A stretch of 64,000 bases of DNA from an uncultured Flavobacterium sp. (GTDB taxonomy: Bacteria > Bacteroidota > Bacteroidia > Flavobacteriales > Flavobacteriaceae): positions 4,588,001 through 4,652,000 of the forward strand of contig NZ_OX638201.1 in the NCBI RefSeq assembly GCF_951805225.1. Direction: 5' to 3'. Positions 46,704-55,264 of this stretch are shown here, piece after piece (within the stretch, counting starts at the first letter, position 1; each line of letters starts with the position of its first letter). The position numbers and the translations under genes are program-made. Below the pieces are notes generated by a model. The model saw only the letters and a list, made by a program, of their open reading frames with translations, had not been told where the DNA came from and did not search any database.

Positions 46704-47804
46704 TTAAATCGCTTCAAACAATTTCCCTGGTAAAGGTCTAATAACACCTTTGAGTTCCATATTCAAAAGCATTCCTGATATTTTATAAATCGGAAAATCA
46801 CATTGAAGTGCTATAAAATCCAATATTTCTTTTCCGTTTTTTAAGAGAAAATCATATACTTTTTGCTCATCAGGTTCTAATTCTACAAACAATTGCTTTT
46901 GCACCGGTTTTGACTTGTTTTCGACGTCCCAGTTTAAAATATAAACCAAATCGGCAGCTGATGTTAGTACGTTTGCTTTTTGTGTCTTAATTAAGTTATT
47001 ACAGCCTTGACTGTATTTATCCGTTACTCTTCCGGGAACGGCAAAAACGTCACGGTTATAATCATTGGCTATATTTGCTGTAATTAACGAACCACCTTTG
47101 TCAGCAGATTCAATAACAATTGTAGCTTCAGTCATTCCGGCAACAATACGATTTCTACGCACGAAATTCTCTTTATCCGGATTTGAAGAACTCCAAAATT
47201 CAGTTATGAATCCACCATTTTCCTCCATTTTTGCAACGTATTTTTTATGCATTTTAGGATAAATTTGGTTTAAGCCATGTGCTAAAACTCCAATCGTCTG
47301 CAAGTTGTTTTCGACAGCCAACTGATGCGCTGTAATATCAACTCCGTAGGCAAATCCGCTAACAATCACAGGATCAATCGGAACCAGATCTTCAATAAGT
47401 TTTTTGCAGAATTCCATTCCGTAAGAAGTAATCTGACGAGTTCCGACTATACTAATTAATTTTCTATTTTTCAAATTAATGTTTCCCGTGGAAAATATCA
47501 AAACCGGCGAATCAATGCAATGTTTCAACCGATCCGGATAATTTTCGTCCTGAAAAAACGAAACATTTATCGCTTTTGATTTTATAAATTCAAGTTCCTG
47601 ATTGGCTTTTTCGAAAACAATTTTGTCATTCAAATTATTTAATAAAACTCCTCCAACTCCATCAATAGCAGATAATTGATTTCTTTTAGCTTTAAAAACA
47701 GCTTCTGCATTTCCGCAATGAGACATCAGTTTTTTGGCCATAATATCTCCAACTCCATCCACTTTTAACAAGGCTAATAAATAAAACAATTCCTGATCTG
47801 ACAT
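46704..47804 (-). CDS. dprA: DNA-processing protein DprA
   Basis: This 366-residue cytosolic protein protects incoming single-stranded DNA and loads RecA during natural transformation. An N-terminal helix-hairpin-helix region (about 1-70) leads to the Rossmann-like core: Ser-Ile-Val-Gly-Thr-Arg near 117, Ser-Gly-Phe-Ala-Tyr-Gly-Val-Asp near 145, Gly-Val-Leu-Ala-His-Gly near 172 and Ala-Val-Pro-Gly near 255. A C-terminal winged helix (about 300-366) completes the family architecture. recA lies about 5 kb away. The HU/SPOR gene is divergent. Confidence 0.95.
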   Translation of the reverse strand: MSDQELFYLLALLKVDGVGDIMAKKLMSHCGNAEAVFKAKRNQLSAIDGVGGVLLNNLNDKIVFEKANQELEFIKSKAINVSFFQDENYPDRLKHCIDSPVLIFSTGNINLKNRKLISIVGTRQITSYGMEFCKKLIEDLVPIDPVIVSGFAYGVDITAHQLAVENNLQTIGVLAHGLNQIYPKMHKKYVAKMEENGGFITEFWSSSNPDKENFVRRNRIVAGMTEATIVIESADKGGSLITANIANDYNRDVFAVPGRVTDKYSQGCNNLIKTQKANVLTSAADLVYILNWDVENKSKPVQKQLFVELEPDEQKVYDFLLKNGKEILDFIALQCDFPIYKISGMLLNMELKGVIRPLPGKLFEAI

Positions 47805-48005
47805 CTGCTAAAATATTATGTAAAATAGAATGTGAAATTCTAATAAATTAATACTGCAAATATGGTTAAAATAAAGTAATTTCTTAATAAAAACAGTAAT
47901 TTACATTATAGTCTATTTTTAAAAACTAATAACCTAAACCTTAAAATACTGAATATTAATTATCTATAAAAAATTCAGAATTGTTAATAAAAATTGTGAA
48001 TAAAA

Positions 48006-48036
48006 TTTTGATAACTATATTCATTACCTAACTTTG
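48006..48036 (+). promoter_or_regulatory. Promoter of the HU/SPOR gene, next to the start codon
   Basis: TTTTG (48006-48010), 18 nt, then TAACTTTG (48029-48036), followed 5 nt later by ATG at 48042. It has the same short-leader layout as holB. Confidence 0.6.
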
Positions 48037-48041
48037 CTAAT

Positions 48042-49010
48042 ATGAAAATCGAAACTTACATAGGACAGTTATTGTATCGTTATCAGTGTGTAACGGTTCC
48101 CGGGTTCGGCGCTTTTTTAACCGAAATTCAGTCGGCTCAGCTTAATGAAAGCACAAATTCGTTTTTTCCACCCAAAAAAATGATCTCTTTTAACAGCCAT
48201 CTAAAAAATAACGATGGACTGCTGGCAAATCATGTCGCAAATGCAGAAAAAACATCTTATGGTTTTGCTGTAAGTGCAATTGCTTTTGAGGTTGTAAGCT
48301 GGAAAAAAACATTAGAAGAAAACGGTACTATTTACCTGAAAGGAGTTGGCGAAATTCGCTATAATTCCGAAAAAAATATAATTTTCACACCAAATGATCA
48401 GACTAATTATCTAACGAGTTCTTTTGGATTAAGTCCATTTGTTTCGCCGTTGGTTAAGAAAGAAATGTTCGAGAAAAAAATCGAGAAACTTTCAGAAAGA
48501 GAAACGGTATCATTGTATGAAAATGAAGAAGAAGGCAGATCAACAAATCCGTTTTTAAAATATGCTGCAATTCTTGTATTAGGTCTTGGAGTTACTGGTA
48601 GTATTGGATATCCATTGTACCAAAATCAAATTGCTACCAAAACGTTAATCGTGGAAAGTGCAGTTCAGAAAAAAGTACAAAACAAGATACAAGAAGCTAC
48701 ATTTTTTATACAAAATCCACTTCCTGCAGTTACGCTTTCAGTAGACTCAACAAAAGTTGAAACTGTTGACGAAAAAGTAATGCCATATCACATTATGGCC
48801 GGAGCTTACAGAAGCGAGCAAAACGCAAGAAAAGCATATAACCAGTTGATAAAAGACGGTTATAAAGCGAGAATGCTTGGCGAAAACAAACACGGATTAT
48901 TCCCTGTTTTATACGGAAGTTATGCTACAATGGCAGAAGCTGAAAAAGCACAAAAAGAAATTCAAAAAGGTGAAAATCCAGATGCCTGGATTCTGGTTGA
49001 ATCACTATAA
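48042..49010 (+). CDS. HU-CCDC81 and SPOR domain-containing protein
   Basis: This 322-residue protein has a Bacteroidetes-type two-part HU/CCDC81 N-terminus (about 1-130, beginning Ile-Glu-Thr-Tyr-Ile-Gly-Gln-Leu-Leu). One membrane helix lies near 172-190 and a C-terminal SPOR domain spans about 246-322 (Tyr-His-Ile-Met-Ala-Gly-Ala-Tyr-Arg-Ser). SPOR domains bind denuded glycan strands at the division septum; the N-terminus would be cytoplasmic and may bind DNA or form a scaffold. That would make the protein a link between nucleoid and cell wall, but this is inference. It is divergent from dprA and ends at a strong terminator. Confidence 0.9.
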   Translation: MKIETYIGQLLYRYQCVTVPGFGAFLTEIQSAQLNESTNSFFPPKKMISFNSHLKNNDGLLANHVANAEKTSYGFAVSAIAFEVVSWKKTLEENGTIYLKGVGEIRYNSEKNIIFTPNDQTNYLTSSFGLSPFVSPLVKKEMFEKKIEKLSERETVSLYENEEEGRSTNPFLKYAAILVLGLGVTGSIGYPLYQNQIATKTLIVESAVQKKVQNKIQEATFFIQNPLPAVTLSVDSTKVETVDEKVMPYHIMAGAYRSEQNARKAYNQLIKDGYKARMLGENKHGLFPVLYGSYATMAEAEKAQKEIQKGENPDAWILVESL

Positions 49011-49016
49011 AAACTT

Positions 49017-49050
49017 AAAAATCCTGTTCTAACCAACAGGATTTTTTTTT
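49017..49050 (+). terminator. Terminator of the HU/SPOR gene
   Basis: AAAAATCCTGTT (49017-49028) pairs with AACAGGATTTTT (49035-49046), followed by more T. Confidence 0.85.
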
Positions 49051-49144
49051 GGCTTATTTTATCTTTAAAAAGACTTTATTCGGCGCTTCAAGTTTTCTTC
49101 AGCTACTATTTTTGTTCTTCATTAACAAGAACATAAATAAAATC

Positions 49145-49591
49145 ATGAAGCATAAATTAAAAACATTTTTTGCATTCTTTCTTATCATTTCTGCACAACA
49201 ATTCTATGCGCAGGATATTGTAACAACTCAAAAAGCTCAGGATGCTTTAGCCAAAAAGGCTGACCAAGAGAGCAAAAGATCATCTGACGAAATTCACAAA
49301 AAACTGAATGATGAACAAACCAGATTGAAGAAAGAGCAAAAAACAGTCGAAAATCATCAAAAAGATCTGAAAAAATCTGAAAAAAATCTAGACAAAACAA
49401 AACAGAAGATTTCGAAGTTAGAATCTGATAATCAAAAGATTTCCACTAAAATCAACACAAATTCACTTTCTGCGGAGGAATCTCAAAAGCAAGCTATCAA
49501 AGTGAAACAAAAAGAACTTGAAATTCAAAAACTTAAGCTGAAACAAATTGATCAGCAAAAAGATTTAAATAAAGTCAAAGCATCACTTTAA
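49145..49591 (+). CDS. Secreted coiled-coil protein
   Basis: This 148-residue protein starts at 49145, where Met-Lys-His-Lys-Leu-Lys opens a signal peptide cleaved near Phe-Tyr-Ala-Gln. The frame extends upstream into the preceding terminator and is not used. The mature part is almost all Lys/Glu/Gln/Asp/Ser helix with heptad-like spacing (Glu-Lys-Asn-Leu-Asp-Lys-Thr-Lys-Gln-Lys-Ile), a probable coiled coil in the periplasm. I do not recognise a family. It ends at a bidirectional terminator. Confidence 0.75.
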   Translation: MKHKLKTFFAFFLIISAQQFYAQDIVTTQKAQDALAKKADQESKRSSDEIHKKLNDEQTRLKKEQKTVENHQKDLKKSEKNLDKTKQKISKLESDNQKISTKINTNSLSAEESQKQAIKVKQKELEIQKLKLKQIDQQKDLNKVKASL

Positions 49592-49594
49592 ACT

Positions 49595-49632
49595 AAAAAA
49601 TCCTATTCGCCACGGCAAATAGGATTTTTTTT
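49595..49632. terminator. Bidirectional terminator
   Basis: AAAAAATCCTATT (49595-49607) pairs with AATAGGATTTTTT (49618-49630) between convergent genes. T follows on both strands. Confidence 0.8.
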
Positions 49633-50392
49633 ATTTAGCAATTATTTTCGCATTCTGACTGAGAATCACCTTTTTGCCTTGATAAATTGTGAGTTTCGCC
49701 GGAGGCGAGTTTTTTTCGCCCAAAACGATGAATGCACATTCATATTTGTACTTATCTTTTATAAATTCATATTGGTGATTCCCTCCTATTCCTTCAACTA
49801 CAAGTTCGCCTCTATAGATAATTAAATCAGGCTTTTCAGTCATTTTTTTATCAATGGACCAAGAAACATAACGATAATTATTGTTCCCCAAATTATCGAT
49901 TCTGATTTTAAATTTAGCCGTTTCTAAAATGCAAATGGGTTTCCAAAAAAAGTTAATACTTGAATCAAGATCCTTCTTTTGCGAAGCTATTAACTTGTTT
50001 TTGAGATCTATTTCAAATTTTGACTGATAATTTACTGCCGTTAATCGTCCGTCAACATCCATCCAAATGCTTCCGTGGTTTAACATTATCCCGCGTAAAC
50101 CCATATCAGACCAGTCTTTTTCAGGATTAGAAGTTGTTATTTCATTTTTTAAAGTCGAATCAAATAGTTCCTCATAACGCTTTACAAAATCTGCTTTATC
50201 GGTAATATCCGGTATTGGATATTCTCGTTCCAAAGGATATACAATCCTGTCTCCGATTGCTTCTTTATTATCACTTTTTACGTTGTCAATAAAGCTTTTA
50301 ACCAACTTTTGATAATCTGCTTTTACATCCTGCGCATCAATCAAACTACTGCAAAAAATCAATAATGCTAAAAATAAATTTCTTGTTTTCAT
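49631..50392 (-). CDS. Secreted hypothetical protein, paralogue of the next gene
   Basis: This 253-residue protein has a signal peptide (Met-Lys-Thr-Arg-Asn-Leu-Phe, cleaved near Ile-Asp-Ala-Gln). The first 110 residues (Asp-Tyr-Gln-Lys-Leu-Val-Lys-Ser-Phe-Ile, Tyr-Pro-Ile-Pro-Asp-Ile, Phe-Val-Lys-Arg-Tyr-Glu-Glu-Leu-Phe-Asp) recall the helical-plus-sheet form of nuclear transport factor 2-like domains. The second half is beta-rich with Arg-Tyr-Val-Ser-Trp-Ser and Ile-Val-Leu-Gly. It is the same length as its upstream neighbour and similar throughout, so the pair arose by tandem duplication. No catalytic residues are recognised. Confidence 0.75.
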   Translation of the reverse strand: MKTRNLFLALLIFCSSLIDAQDVKADYQKLVKSFIDNVKSDNKEAIGDRIVYPLEREYPIPDITDKADFVKRYEELFDSTLKNEITTSNPEKDWSDMGLRGIMLNHGSIWMDVDGRLTAVNYQSKFEIDLKNKLIASQKKDLDSSINFFWKPICILETAKFKIRIDNLGNNNYRYVSWSIDKKMTEKPDLIIYRGELVVEGIGGNHQYEFIKDKYKYECAFIVLGEKNSPPAKLTIYQGKKVILSQNAKIIAK

Positions 50393-50540
50393 CTTAAAAT
50401 ATTTTTAATCGATTATTAATCTGTTTCTCACAACTTCCTATAAAAGTACTTAATTTATATTTGATTTTTACATTTTTAATTCCTCTTATACAGCTACATA
50501 AACTAAAATTTTAATTAAAATATTGCATTCGATTCAATAA

Positions 50541-50571
50541 AAAAACCTGTTCCACATGGAACAGGTTTTTT
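50541..50571 (-). terminator. Terminator whose stem is a near-parS palindrome
   Basis: AAAAACCTGTTCCA pairs with TGGAACAGGTTTTT, with T following on the minus strand, directly after the stop at 50573. The core TGTTCCACATGGAACA (50548-50563) is one base from the symmetric parS-like palindrome found near mnmG. Confidence 0.85.
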
Positions 50572-50572
50572 A

Positions 50573-51334
50573 TTATTTGGTGATTATTTTTGCGTCTTGA
50601 GAAAGTATTTCTTTACCGTTCTTGGAAATCGTCAAACTCGCTGGAGGAGATTCAGATGTGCCCAAAACAATGATCGAACATTGATACAAATAAGAATCTT
50701 TTTTGAAATCAAAATGACTATTTCCACCGCTTCCGTCAAAGATCCATAATCCTTTAGTGATCACTAAATCAGGTTTATCACTCATCGATTTGTTAATAGA
50801 CCATGAAGCATATCTGTAATTTTCTTTTCCTATATCATCAATTCTTATTCTGAATTTAGAGGTTTCCAAAATATAAACCGGAACTTGAAAATAGGCAATA
50901 GACGGATGTAACGTTAGTTTTTCTTCAGCAATCAGTTTGCCTTTAAGATCTATCTCTGCTTTCGACTTATAATTAATTGCAATTATCTTTCCGTCAGTGT
51001 CAATCCAGATATCACCGCTTCCAAACATAATACCTCTCCAACCAACTTCTGACCAATCTTTTGCAGGATTAGATTTGATGATTTCATTTTTTAAATTCGC
51101 ATCAAAAATCTCATCATATCTGTTTAAAAAATCAGCTTTGTTCTTGACCGTCGGAATTGGATAATCTCGTCTTAGCGGAAAAGAAATAAACGCCGCAACT
51201 CCCTCTTTGTTATTGCTTTTAACACTAGCAATAAAACTCTTTACAAATTTTTGATACTCCGGTTTTAAATCCTGGCCAAAAGTCAATTGACAGCAAAAAA
51301 TAAAAATAACGAAGTGTATCGCTCTAATTTTCAT
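50573..51334 (-). CDS. Secreted hypothetical protein, paralogue of the previous gene
   Basis: This 253-residue protein has a signal peptide (Met-Lys-Ile-Arg-Ala-Ile, cleaved near Thr-Phe-Gly-Gln). Motifs match its neighbour at the same positions: Tyr-Gln-Lys-Phe-Val-Lys-Ser-Phe-Ile, Asp-Tyr-Pro-Ile-Pro, Asn-Pro-Ala-Lys-Asp-Trp-Ser, Arg-Tyr-Ala-Ser-Trp-Ser and a closing Ser-Gln-Asp-Ala-Lys-Ile-Ile. The two genes are 180 bp apart and separated by a terminator, so they may be controlled independently. Function unknown. Confidence 0.75.
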   Translation of the reverse strand: MKIRAIHFVIFIFCCQLTFGQDLKPEYQKFVKSFIASVKSNNKEGVAAFISFPLRRDYPIPTVKNKADFLNRYDEIFDANLKNEIIKSNPAKDWSEVGWRGIMFGSGDIWIDTDGKIIAINYKSKAEIDLKGKLIAEEKLTLHPSIAYFQVPVYILETSKFRIRIDDIGKENYRYASWSINKSMSDKPDLVITKGLWIFDGSGGNSHFDFKKDSYLYQCSIIVLGTSESPPASLTISKNGKEILSQDAKIITK

Positions 51335-51395
51335 ATATTATTTAATTTATTATTATTCTGATACTTATAAAATTTTGCCATTTAAAAATTGAAAT

Positions 51396-51500
51396 GTGCC
51401 TTTAGGTACAAAATATCGGTAAAGAGCACAAATTGAAACAAGTTTAGCGTGCCGTAGGTACGCAACAAAATAGCTACCGATATTTAGTGCCAAACGGCAC
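51396..51500. repeat. REP-like palindromic element
   Basis: AAATATCGGTA (51411-51421) and TACCGATATTT (51475-51485) are perfect inverted copies. They enclose the small hairpin GCGTGCCGTAGGTACGC (51447-51463) and are bordered by GTGCCTTTAGGTAC and GTGCCAAACGGCAC. Such GTGCC-Guanine/Ala-GGTAC motifs with ATATCGGTA recur between genes in flavobacteria; no transposase is present here. Confidence 0.55.
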
Positions 51501-51631
51501 AAATTACAGACTTTCAACTCTTGATTAACATTAATTATAAAATTACTTAATTAACCCTTTCGATAAACAATTTAGTTTACTACAAACAAATTCATTGCTT
51601 TTTCTCTTCGCCAAATTAAATAAATTTTAAA

Positions 51632-51665
51632 ACAAAAAAATCCTGATCGTTTCAAAATCAGGATT
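51632..51665 (-). terminator. Terminator of the helicase gene
   Basis: AATCCTGA (51639-51646) pairs with TCAGGATT (51658-51665). On the minus strand it is followed by seven T. It lies about 110 nt past the helicase stop. Confidence 0.7.
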
Positions 51666-51773
51666 ATATGTTTTACGTGGAACATTTTTAATTTCAATAA
51701 AAAGAATTAATTCTATTTTACATAATGTTAGATGGAAATCTAAAATTTAATCCAGATTTCTTCGGGTTCAAAA

Positions 51774-54053
51774 TCAATTTATACTTGCTTTGAACATTTT
51801 AAGTTCATCCCAGGTAAATTCATCTCCATATTTTTCTTTCAACGGACTAAGGGATTCTTCCTGATAAAATTCAAAAGCTTCACGCAATGCCAAAATTTTA
51901 TCGTAAGGTAAAACATCTGAGATATCGACTTTCTTAGCTTGAATTAGTTTAACCAAATGCGATTCTATTGTTTGAACATTCAGTTTTCTCATTCGCGCAA
52001 TATCTTCAATGGAATTTTTTGCAAGCCACAAATCATGGGTTTCTTCAACGGTTGTTTTCTTTTCAGCCTTTGGTATGGTTTTATCCAATTTTCTTGCCGT
52101 ATAACGCACAACAGGCTCTTCTGATTTAAAAATATCAGTGTTCGCCATATTGAATTCCTCGCGGATCTTGGCAATCTTATCTAATTTGTAGTTTTTAATA
52201 GCTGTAGACGACAATTTCTCTTTACAGATGGTTTCACCTGCAACAACAATTTCTATTAGTAATTTGGCCTTCATTAAGCGCAAAACTGCTTTCGTTTGCA
52301 AATCGTCCAGAAAAGCCAATTCTTCGTAAAACTCTTTAACCTTTTTGAATTTCTGAATTTCGGCCATTTTCTGCAAAAGATCCGTTACCAGTTTGTCCAT
52401 CGGTTTAAAGAAATAATCATACGCTGCCACTACCCTTTCCTGTACGAAAAACAAATCGACAGTTTCTTTATTGAAAATTTTATTAAGCTGATGAACGAAT
52501 TTCTGCGAAGGATCAATCAACGCGTCAATAGTTTCTAAACGTTTATGTGCCCAAACGGAATGTTTTGATTTTTCGGATGCAACTGCATTTTCGTTATAGC
52601 TAAAACGGTGATTGCGCCATTCCTGAGATAAATCGGCCCAATTAAAACTGTTAATCAAATAGTTGTGAATAAAATTCTTAGTTTCAAAATGCAATGAATG
52701 TTTCAAAACATCTTCCGTTGCTTTGTTTAAAGCATAATCCATCACATCCTGATCATTCGAAATACCATTCATTTGTAGCGGAGAAAGCAAAATAAGCCCA
52801 TTTAAGGACGTTAAACGCGATAATGCTACATATGCTTGTCCGGGTAAAAAAACTTGCGATACATCGAGCGCAGCTTTCTCAAAAGTTAATCCCTGACTTT
52901 TATGAACGGTTATTGCCCAAGCCAGTTTTAACGGATAATGTGCAAATGTGCCCAAAACCTCTTCTTCGACTTCTTTTGTGAGATCGTTTACTTTGTATCG
53001 AATGTTTTTCCACTCGTATTTTTCGACTTCAATTGTTTTGTTTTCTTCCGGAAAATGAATAAAAATTTCTTCGGGCGAAAGCGATTTTACAACTCCCATT
53101 TTTCCGTTGAAATAGCGTTTTTCAAAAGATAAATCATTCTTAACAAACATAACTTGTGCGCCGATCTTCAGTTTTAAATTTTCCTCTACGGGAAATATTT
53201 TTTCCGGAAAATCTCCCACAATAAACGGTTGATAAGCAAATTCATTTCCAGCTAAATCGCCAATTGCCAATTCGTTAATCGAATCAGCTTTAGCATTATG
53301 CGTGGTAAGTGTAATATATCCCGGATTATTTTTTAAGTCAAAATCAGGCTTAACATATTCGTTCAAAACCTGAATATCCTGAGGCGTAATCTGATTGTTT
53401 CGAAGATTGTTCAATACTGAAATAAACGTATCATCTGACTGACGATAAATCTTCGAAAGTTCAATGTATAATGGCGGATTCTGCTGAATTACATGCGAAT
53501 GAAAAAAGAATTTTCCTTTGTAATAATTGCGTAAAGTTCGCCATTCTTCGTCTCTGATTACAGGCGGAAGCTGCAATAAATCACCAATAAAAAGCACCTG
53601 AACGCCACCAAAAGCTTTCGTGTTTTTACGGACGGTCTGCATCATAAAATCTATCGCGTCCAGTAAATCAGCGCGCAACATACTGACTTCATCAATAATC
53701 AGCAACTCCATGTTTTTGATGACATTACGCTTAACATTATTCATTTTGAAATGTCGGCGAAGTGTCTCTTTATTCTCGAATTTTACAGTTTCTGTAAACT
53801 GCGAAGCTTCTTCATAAGACGGAATAAACGCCGAAAATGGCAATTGAAACATCGAATGAATCGTCACTCCACCGGCATTTAAAGCTGCAATTCCGGTTGG
53901 AGCAACAACTACAGTATTTTTGTGCGTTGTGGCAATTATTTCGCGCAAAAGCGTAGTTTTTCCTGTTCCTGCTTTACCAGTCAGGAAGATAGATTTTTGC
54001 GTTTGATTGATGAACTGTAAGGTATAAGCTGCTGCTTCTGAAACGTTTTGCAT
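51774..54053 (-). CDS. Pif1/RecD2-like superfamily 1B helicase with C-terminal helix-turn-helix
   Basis: This 759-residue protein has Walker A Gly-Lys-Ala-Gly-Thr-Gly-Lys-Thr-Thr near residue 26. Walker B is Ile-Ile-Asp-Glu-Val-Ser-Met-Leu near 118, with Gly-Asp-Leu-Leu-Gln-Leu-Pro-Pro near 157. Motif V/VI-type sequences are Thr-Val-His-Lys-Ser-Gln-Gly-Leu-Thr-Phe and Val-Ala-Leu-Ser-Arg near 385-415. These are Pif1/RecD2/Dda helicase motifs. The last 250 residues are helical and include an HTH of the kind found in RecQ-like C-termini (Ser-Ile-Glu-Asp-Ile-Ala-Arg-Met-Arg). It probably unwinds DNA or G-quadruplexes during repair. It has its own terminator; direction and substrate cannot be read from sequence. 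Confidence 0.9.
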   Translation of the reverse strand: MQNVSEAAAYTLQFINQTQKSIFLTGKAGTGKTTLLREIIATTHKNTVVVAPTGIAALNAGGVTIHSMFQLPFSAFIPSYEEASQFTETVKFENKETLRRHFKMNNVKRNVIKNMELLIIDEVSMLRADLLDAIDFMMQTVRKNTKAFGGVQVLFIGDLLQLPPVIRDEEWRTLRNYYKGKFFFHSHVIQQNPPLYIELSKIYRQSDDTFISVLNNLRNNQITPQDIQVLNEYVKPDFDLKNNPGYITLTTHNAKADSINELAIGDLAGNEFAYQPFIVGDFPEKIFPVEENLKLKIGAQVMFVKNDLSFEKRYFNGKMGVVKSLSPEEIFIHFPEENKTIEVEKYEWKNIRYKVNDLTKEVEEEVLGTFAHYPLKLAWAITVHKSQGLTFEKAALDVSQVFLPGQAYVALSRLTSLNGLILLSPLQMNGISNDQDVMDYALNKATEDVLKHSLHFETKNFIHNYLINSFNWADLSQEWRNHRFSYNENAVASEKSKHSVWAHKRLETIDALIDPSQKFVHQLNKIFNKETVDLFFVQERVVAAYDYFFKPMDKLVTDLLQKMAEIQKFKKVKEFYEELAFLDDLQTKAVLRLMKAKLLIEIVVAGETICKEKLSSTAIKNYKLDKIAKIREEFNMANTDIFKSEEPVVRYTARKLDKTIPKAEKKTTVEETHDLWLAKNSIEDIARMRKLNVQTIESHLVKLIQAKKVDISDVLPYDKILALREAFEFYQEESLSPLKEKYGDEFTWDELKMFKASIN

Positions 54054-54096
54054 TGGGCGTGTATTGAAAACTAAAAGTATCGCATTTTTATAAAAG

Positions 54097-54129
54097 AAAA
54101 AACCTAAATCTGTAGAGATTTAGGTTTTT
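54097..54129 (-). terminator. Terminator of the OmpH-like gene
   Basis: AAAAACCTAAATCT (54098-54111) pairs with AGATTTAGGTTTTT (54116-54129), with a 4-nt loop; T-rich sequence follows on the minus strand. Confidence 0.8.
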
Positions 54130-54151
54130 AATTTAGTTAGTTTGTTTGGTA

Positions 54152-54733
54152 TTATTTTTTAGCTTCTTCACCCGCTTTAGCAGCTGGTTTTTCTTCAGCT
54201 TTAGGTTCTGCTTTATATTTCTCGTTCAAAGCTTTAATGATATCTTTTGTAATATCATATTTCTCTTCAGCGTATAAAATAGATGCTGCATCACCAGTTC
54301 CGTAGATATAAGAATAACCGTTTTTCTTACCGTAATCTTTAATGAATTTTTTAACTCCGCTTACTAGAGAATCCATTTCAACACCACTTTCTTGTTGCAA
54401 TTGTTGAGACAAAGCTTGTTGAGCATAACCCAATTGTTGTTCTCTTTTTTGCAACTCAGCACCTTTTTGTTGAGCCCAAGCCTGACCGTTTGCCTGTGCT
54501 TGACTTTGAAAATTAGCAGCGTCTTGTTTAAAACGTGTAATCTCAGCCTGTAGTTGTCTTCCCTTTTCTTCAGCTTGTGCTTTGTATTTTGCTTCAAGGT
54601 CTTTTGCTTCAGTGTACTCTTTCATTAAAACCGAAGTATCTACGTAAGCTGTTTTTACTTCCTTAACTTCTGCAGTTTTATTACATGAAACGGCGAAAAT
54701 TGAAAGTGCGATAATTACTAATGCTTTTTTCAT
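54152..54733 (-). CDS. OmpH/Skp family chaperone-like lipoprotein
   Basis: This 193-residue protein starts at 54733 (Met-Lys-Lys-Ala-Leu-Val), where a signal ends with the lipobox Ala-Val-Ser-Cys; an upstream extension of the frame is rejected. The mature part has a short beta-strand (Thr-Ala-Tyr-Val-Asp) then a long Ala/Gln/Glu coiled coil at about 45-120, closing with Tyr-Ile-Tyr-Gly and Lys-Tyr-Asp-Ile-Thr, as in OmpH/Skp proteins that hold unfolded outer-membrane proteins. The lipobox would tether it to a membrane, unlike soluble E. coli Skp. A good promoter lies upstream and a terminator downstream, so it is monocistronic. Confidence 0.88.
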   Translation of the reverse strand: MKKALVIIALSIFAVSCNKTAEVKEVKTAYVDTSVLMKEYTEAKDLEAKYKAQAEEKGRQLQAEITRFKQDAANFQSQAQANGQAWAQQKGAELQKREQQLGYAQQALSQQLQQESGVEMDSLVSGVKKFIKDYGKKNGYSYIYGTGDAASILYAEEKYDITKDIIKALNEKYKAEPKAEEKPAAKAGEEAKK

Positions 54734-54767
54734 TTTTTGAATTTCTATTTTTTTAATGTATTGAAGA

Positions 54768-54796
54768 CAAAAATATAAAAAAATAAATAGCATCAA
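54768..54796 (-). promoter_or_regulatory. Promoter of the OmpH-like gene
   Basis: The minus strand reads TTG (54796-54794), 18 nt, then TATTTTTG (54775-54768), 34 nt before the ATG. Confidence 0.55.
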
Positions 54797-54828
54797 CATA
54801 AAGTTTAAAAAATGCTAGAATTTTATCA

Positions 54829-55010
54829 TATTGTTTTTATTTATCGAAAGAAAAATGTCAATAATTCAACGCTATTAAAAGTGGCTTTCATAGCATTTAT
54901 TAGAAACACTTTCTCAAAAAAGACATAATTTCTCCTCACTTAGTCTAAAAAATCGCCAGAAACAGGCTTATTTTGCGTTTTAGTCGTTTTTTAAAGCATA
55001 AACTGAATGT
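54829..55010. repeat. Diverged copy of the region at 55265-55455
   Basis: It shares with the second copy, in order: TATTGTTTTTATTTAT, AGTGGCTTT, TTTCTCAAAAAAGA, CTCCTCACTT-like and GCCAGAAAC, then CTTATTTTGCGTTTTAG. Differences are frequent, so the duplication is old. The second copy includes the last codons of the methyltransferase gene, so this copy holds a decayed gene end. Confidence 0.65.
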
Positions 55011-55264
55011 TGAATACTTTTTTTTCCAATTTGATGTTTTTGAAATTTTTAAAATCGAAAAAAACTCAAAAATCATTTATTGTTCTGAAATTTTTTAAAA
55101 CCGAAATTCGATTTTCAATATTTTTTAAAATTCTGCTTTTCTAAAAATATAAATTACAATTTTCGATAAATTCAAAATTCCTGACAATTTTCATCTTCAT
55201 GATTTCAAAATTTCAAATCAGAAAATTTCAGTCGAAAAATTTCAAAAAACACCCGTTTTTTATG
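55011..55264. other. AT-rich spacer with short degenerate repeats
   Basis: No gene is visible. The stretch has repeated AAAATTTT-type runs such as TGAAATTTTTTAAAA and CAATATTTTTTAAAA and no convincing promoter or hairpin. Confidence 0.4.

Larger units (their letters stand above)
51335..51773. other. Intergenic region with REP-like palindromes, a terminator and a near-parS site
   Basis: These 439 bp hold no gene. They contain a REP-like element (51396-51500), the helicase terminator (51632-51665) and the sequence TGTTTTACGTGGAACA (51669-51684), one base off the parS-like consensus seen at 56.8-59.8 kb. Confidence 0.6.

Noticed and set aside
49049..49144. Upstream extension of the coiled-coil gene
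   Set aside because: It begins inside the terminator of the preceding gene; the ATG at 49145 gives a normal signal peptide.
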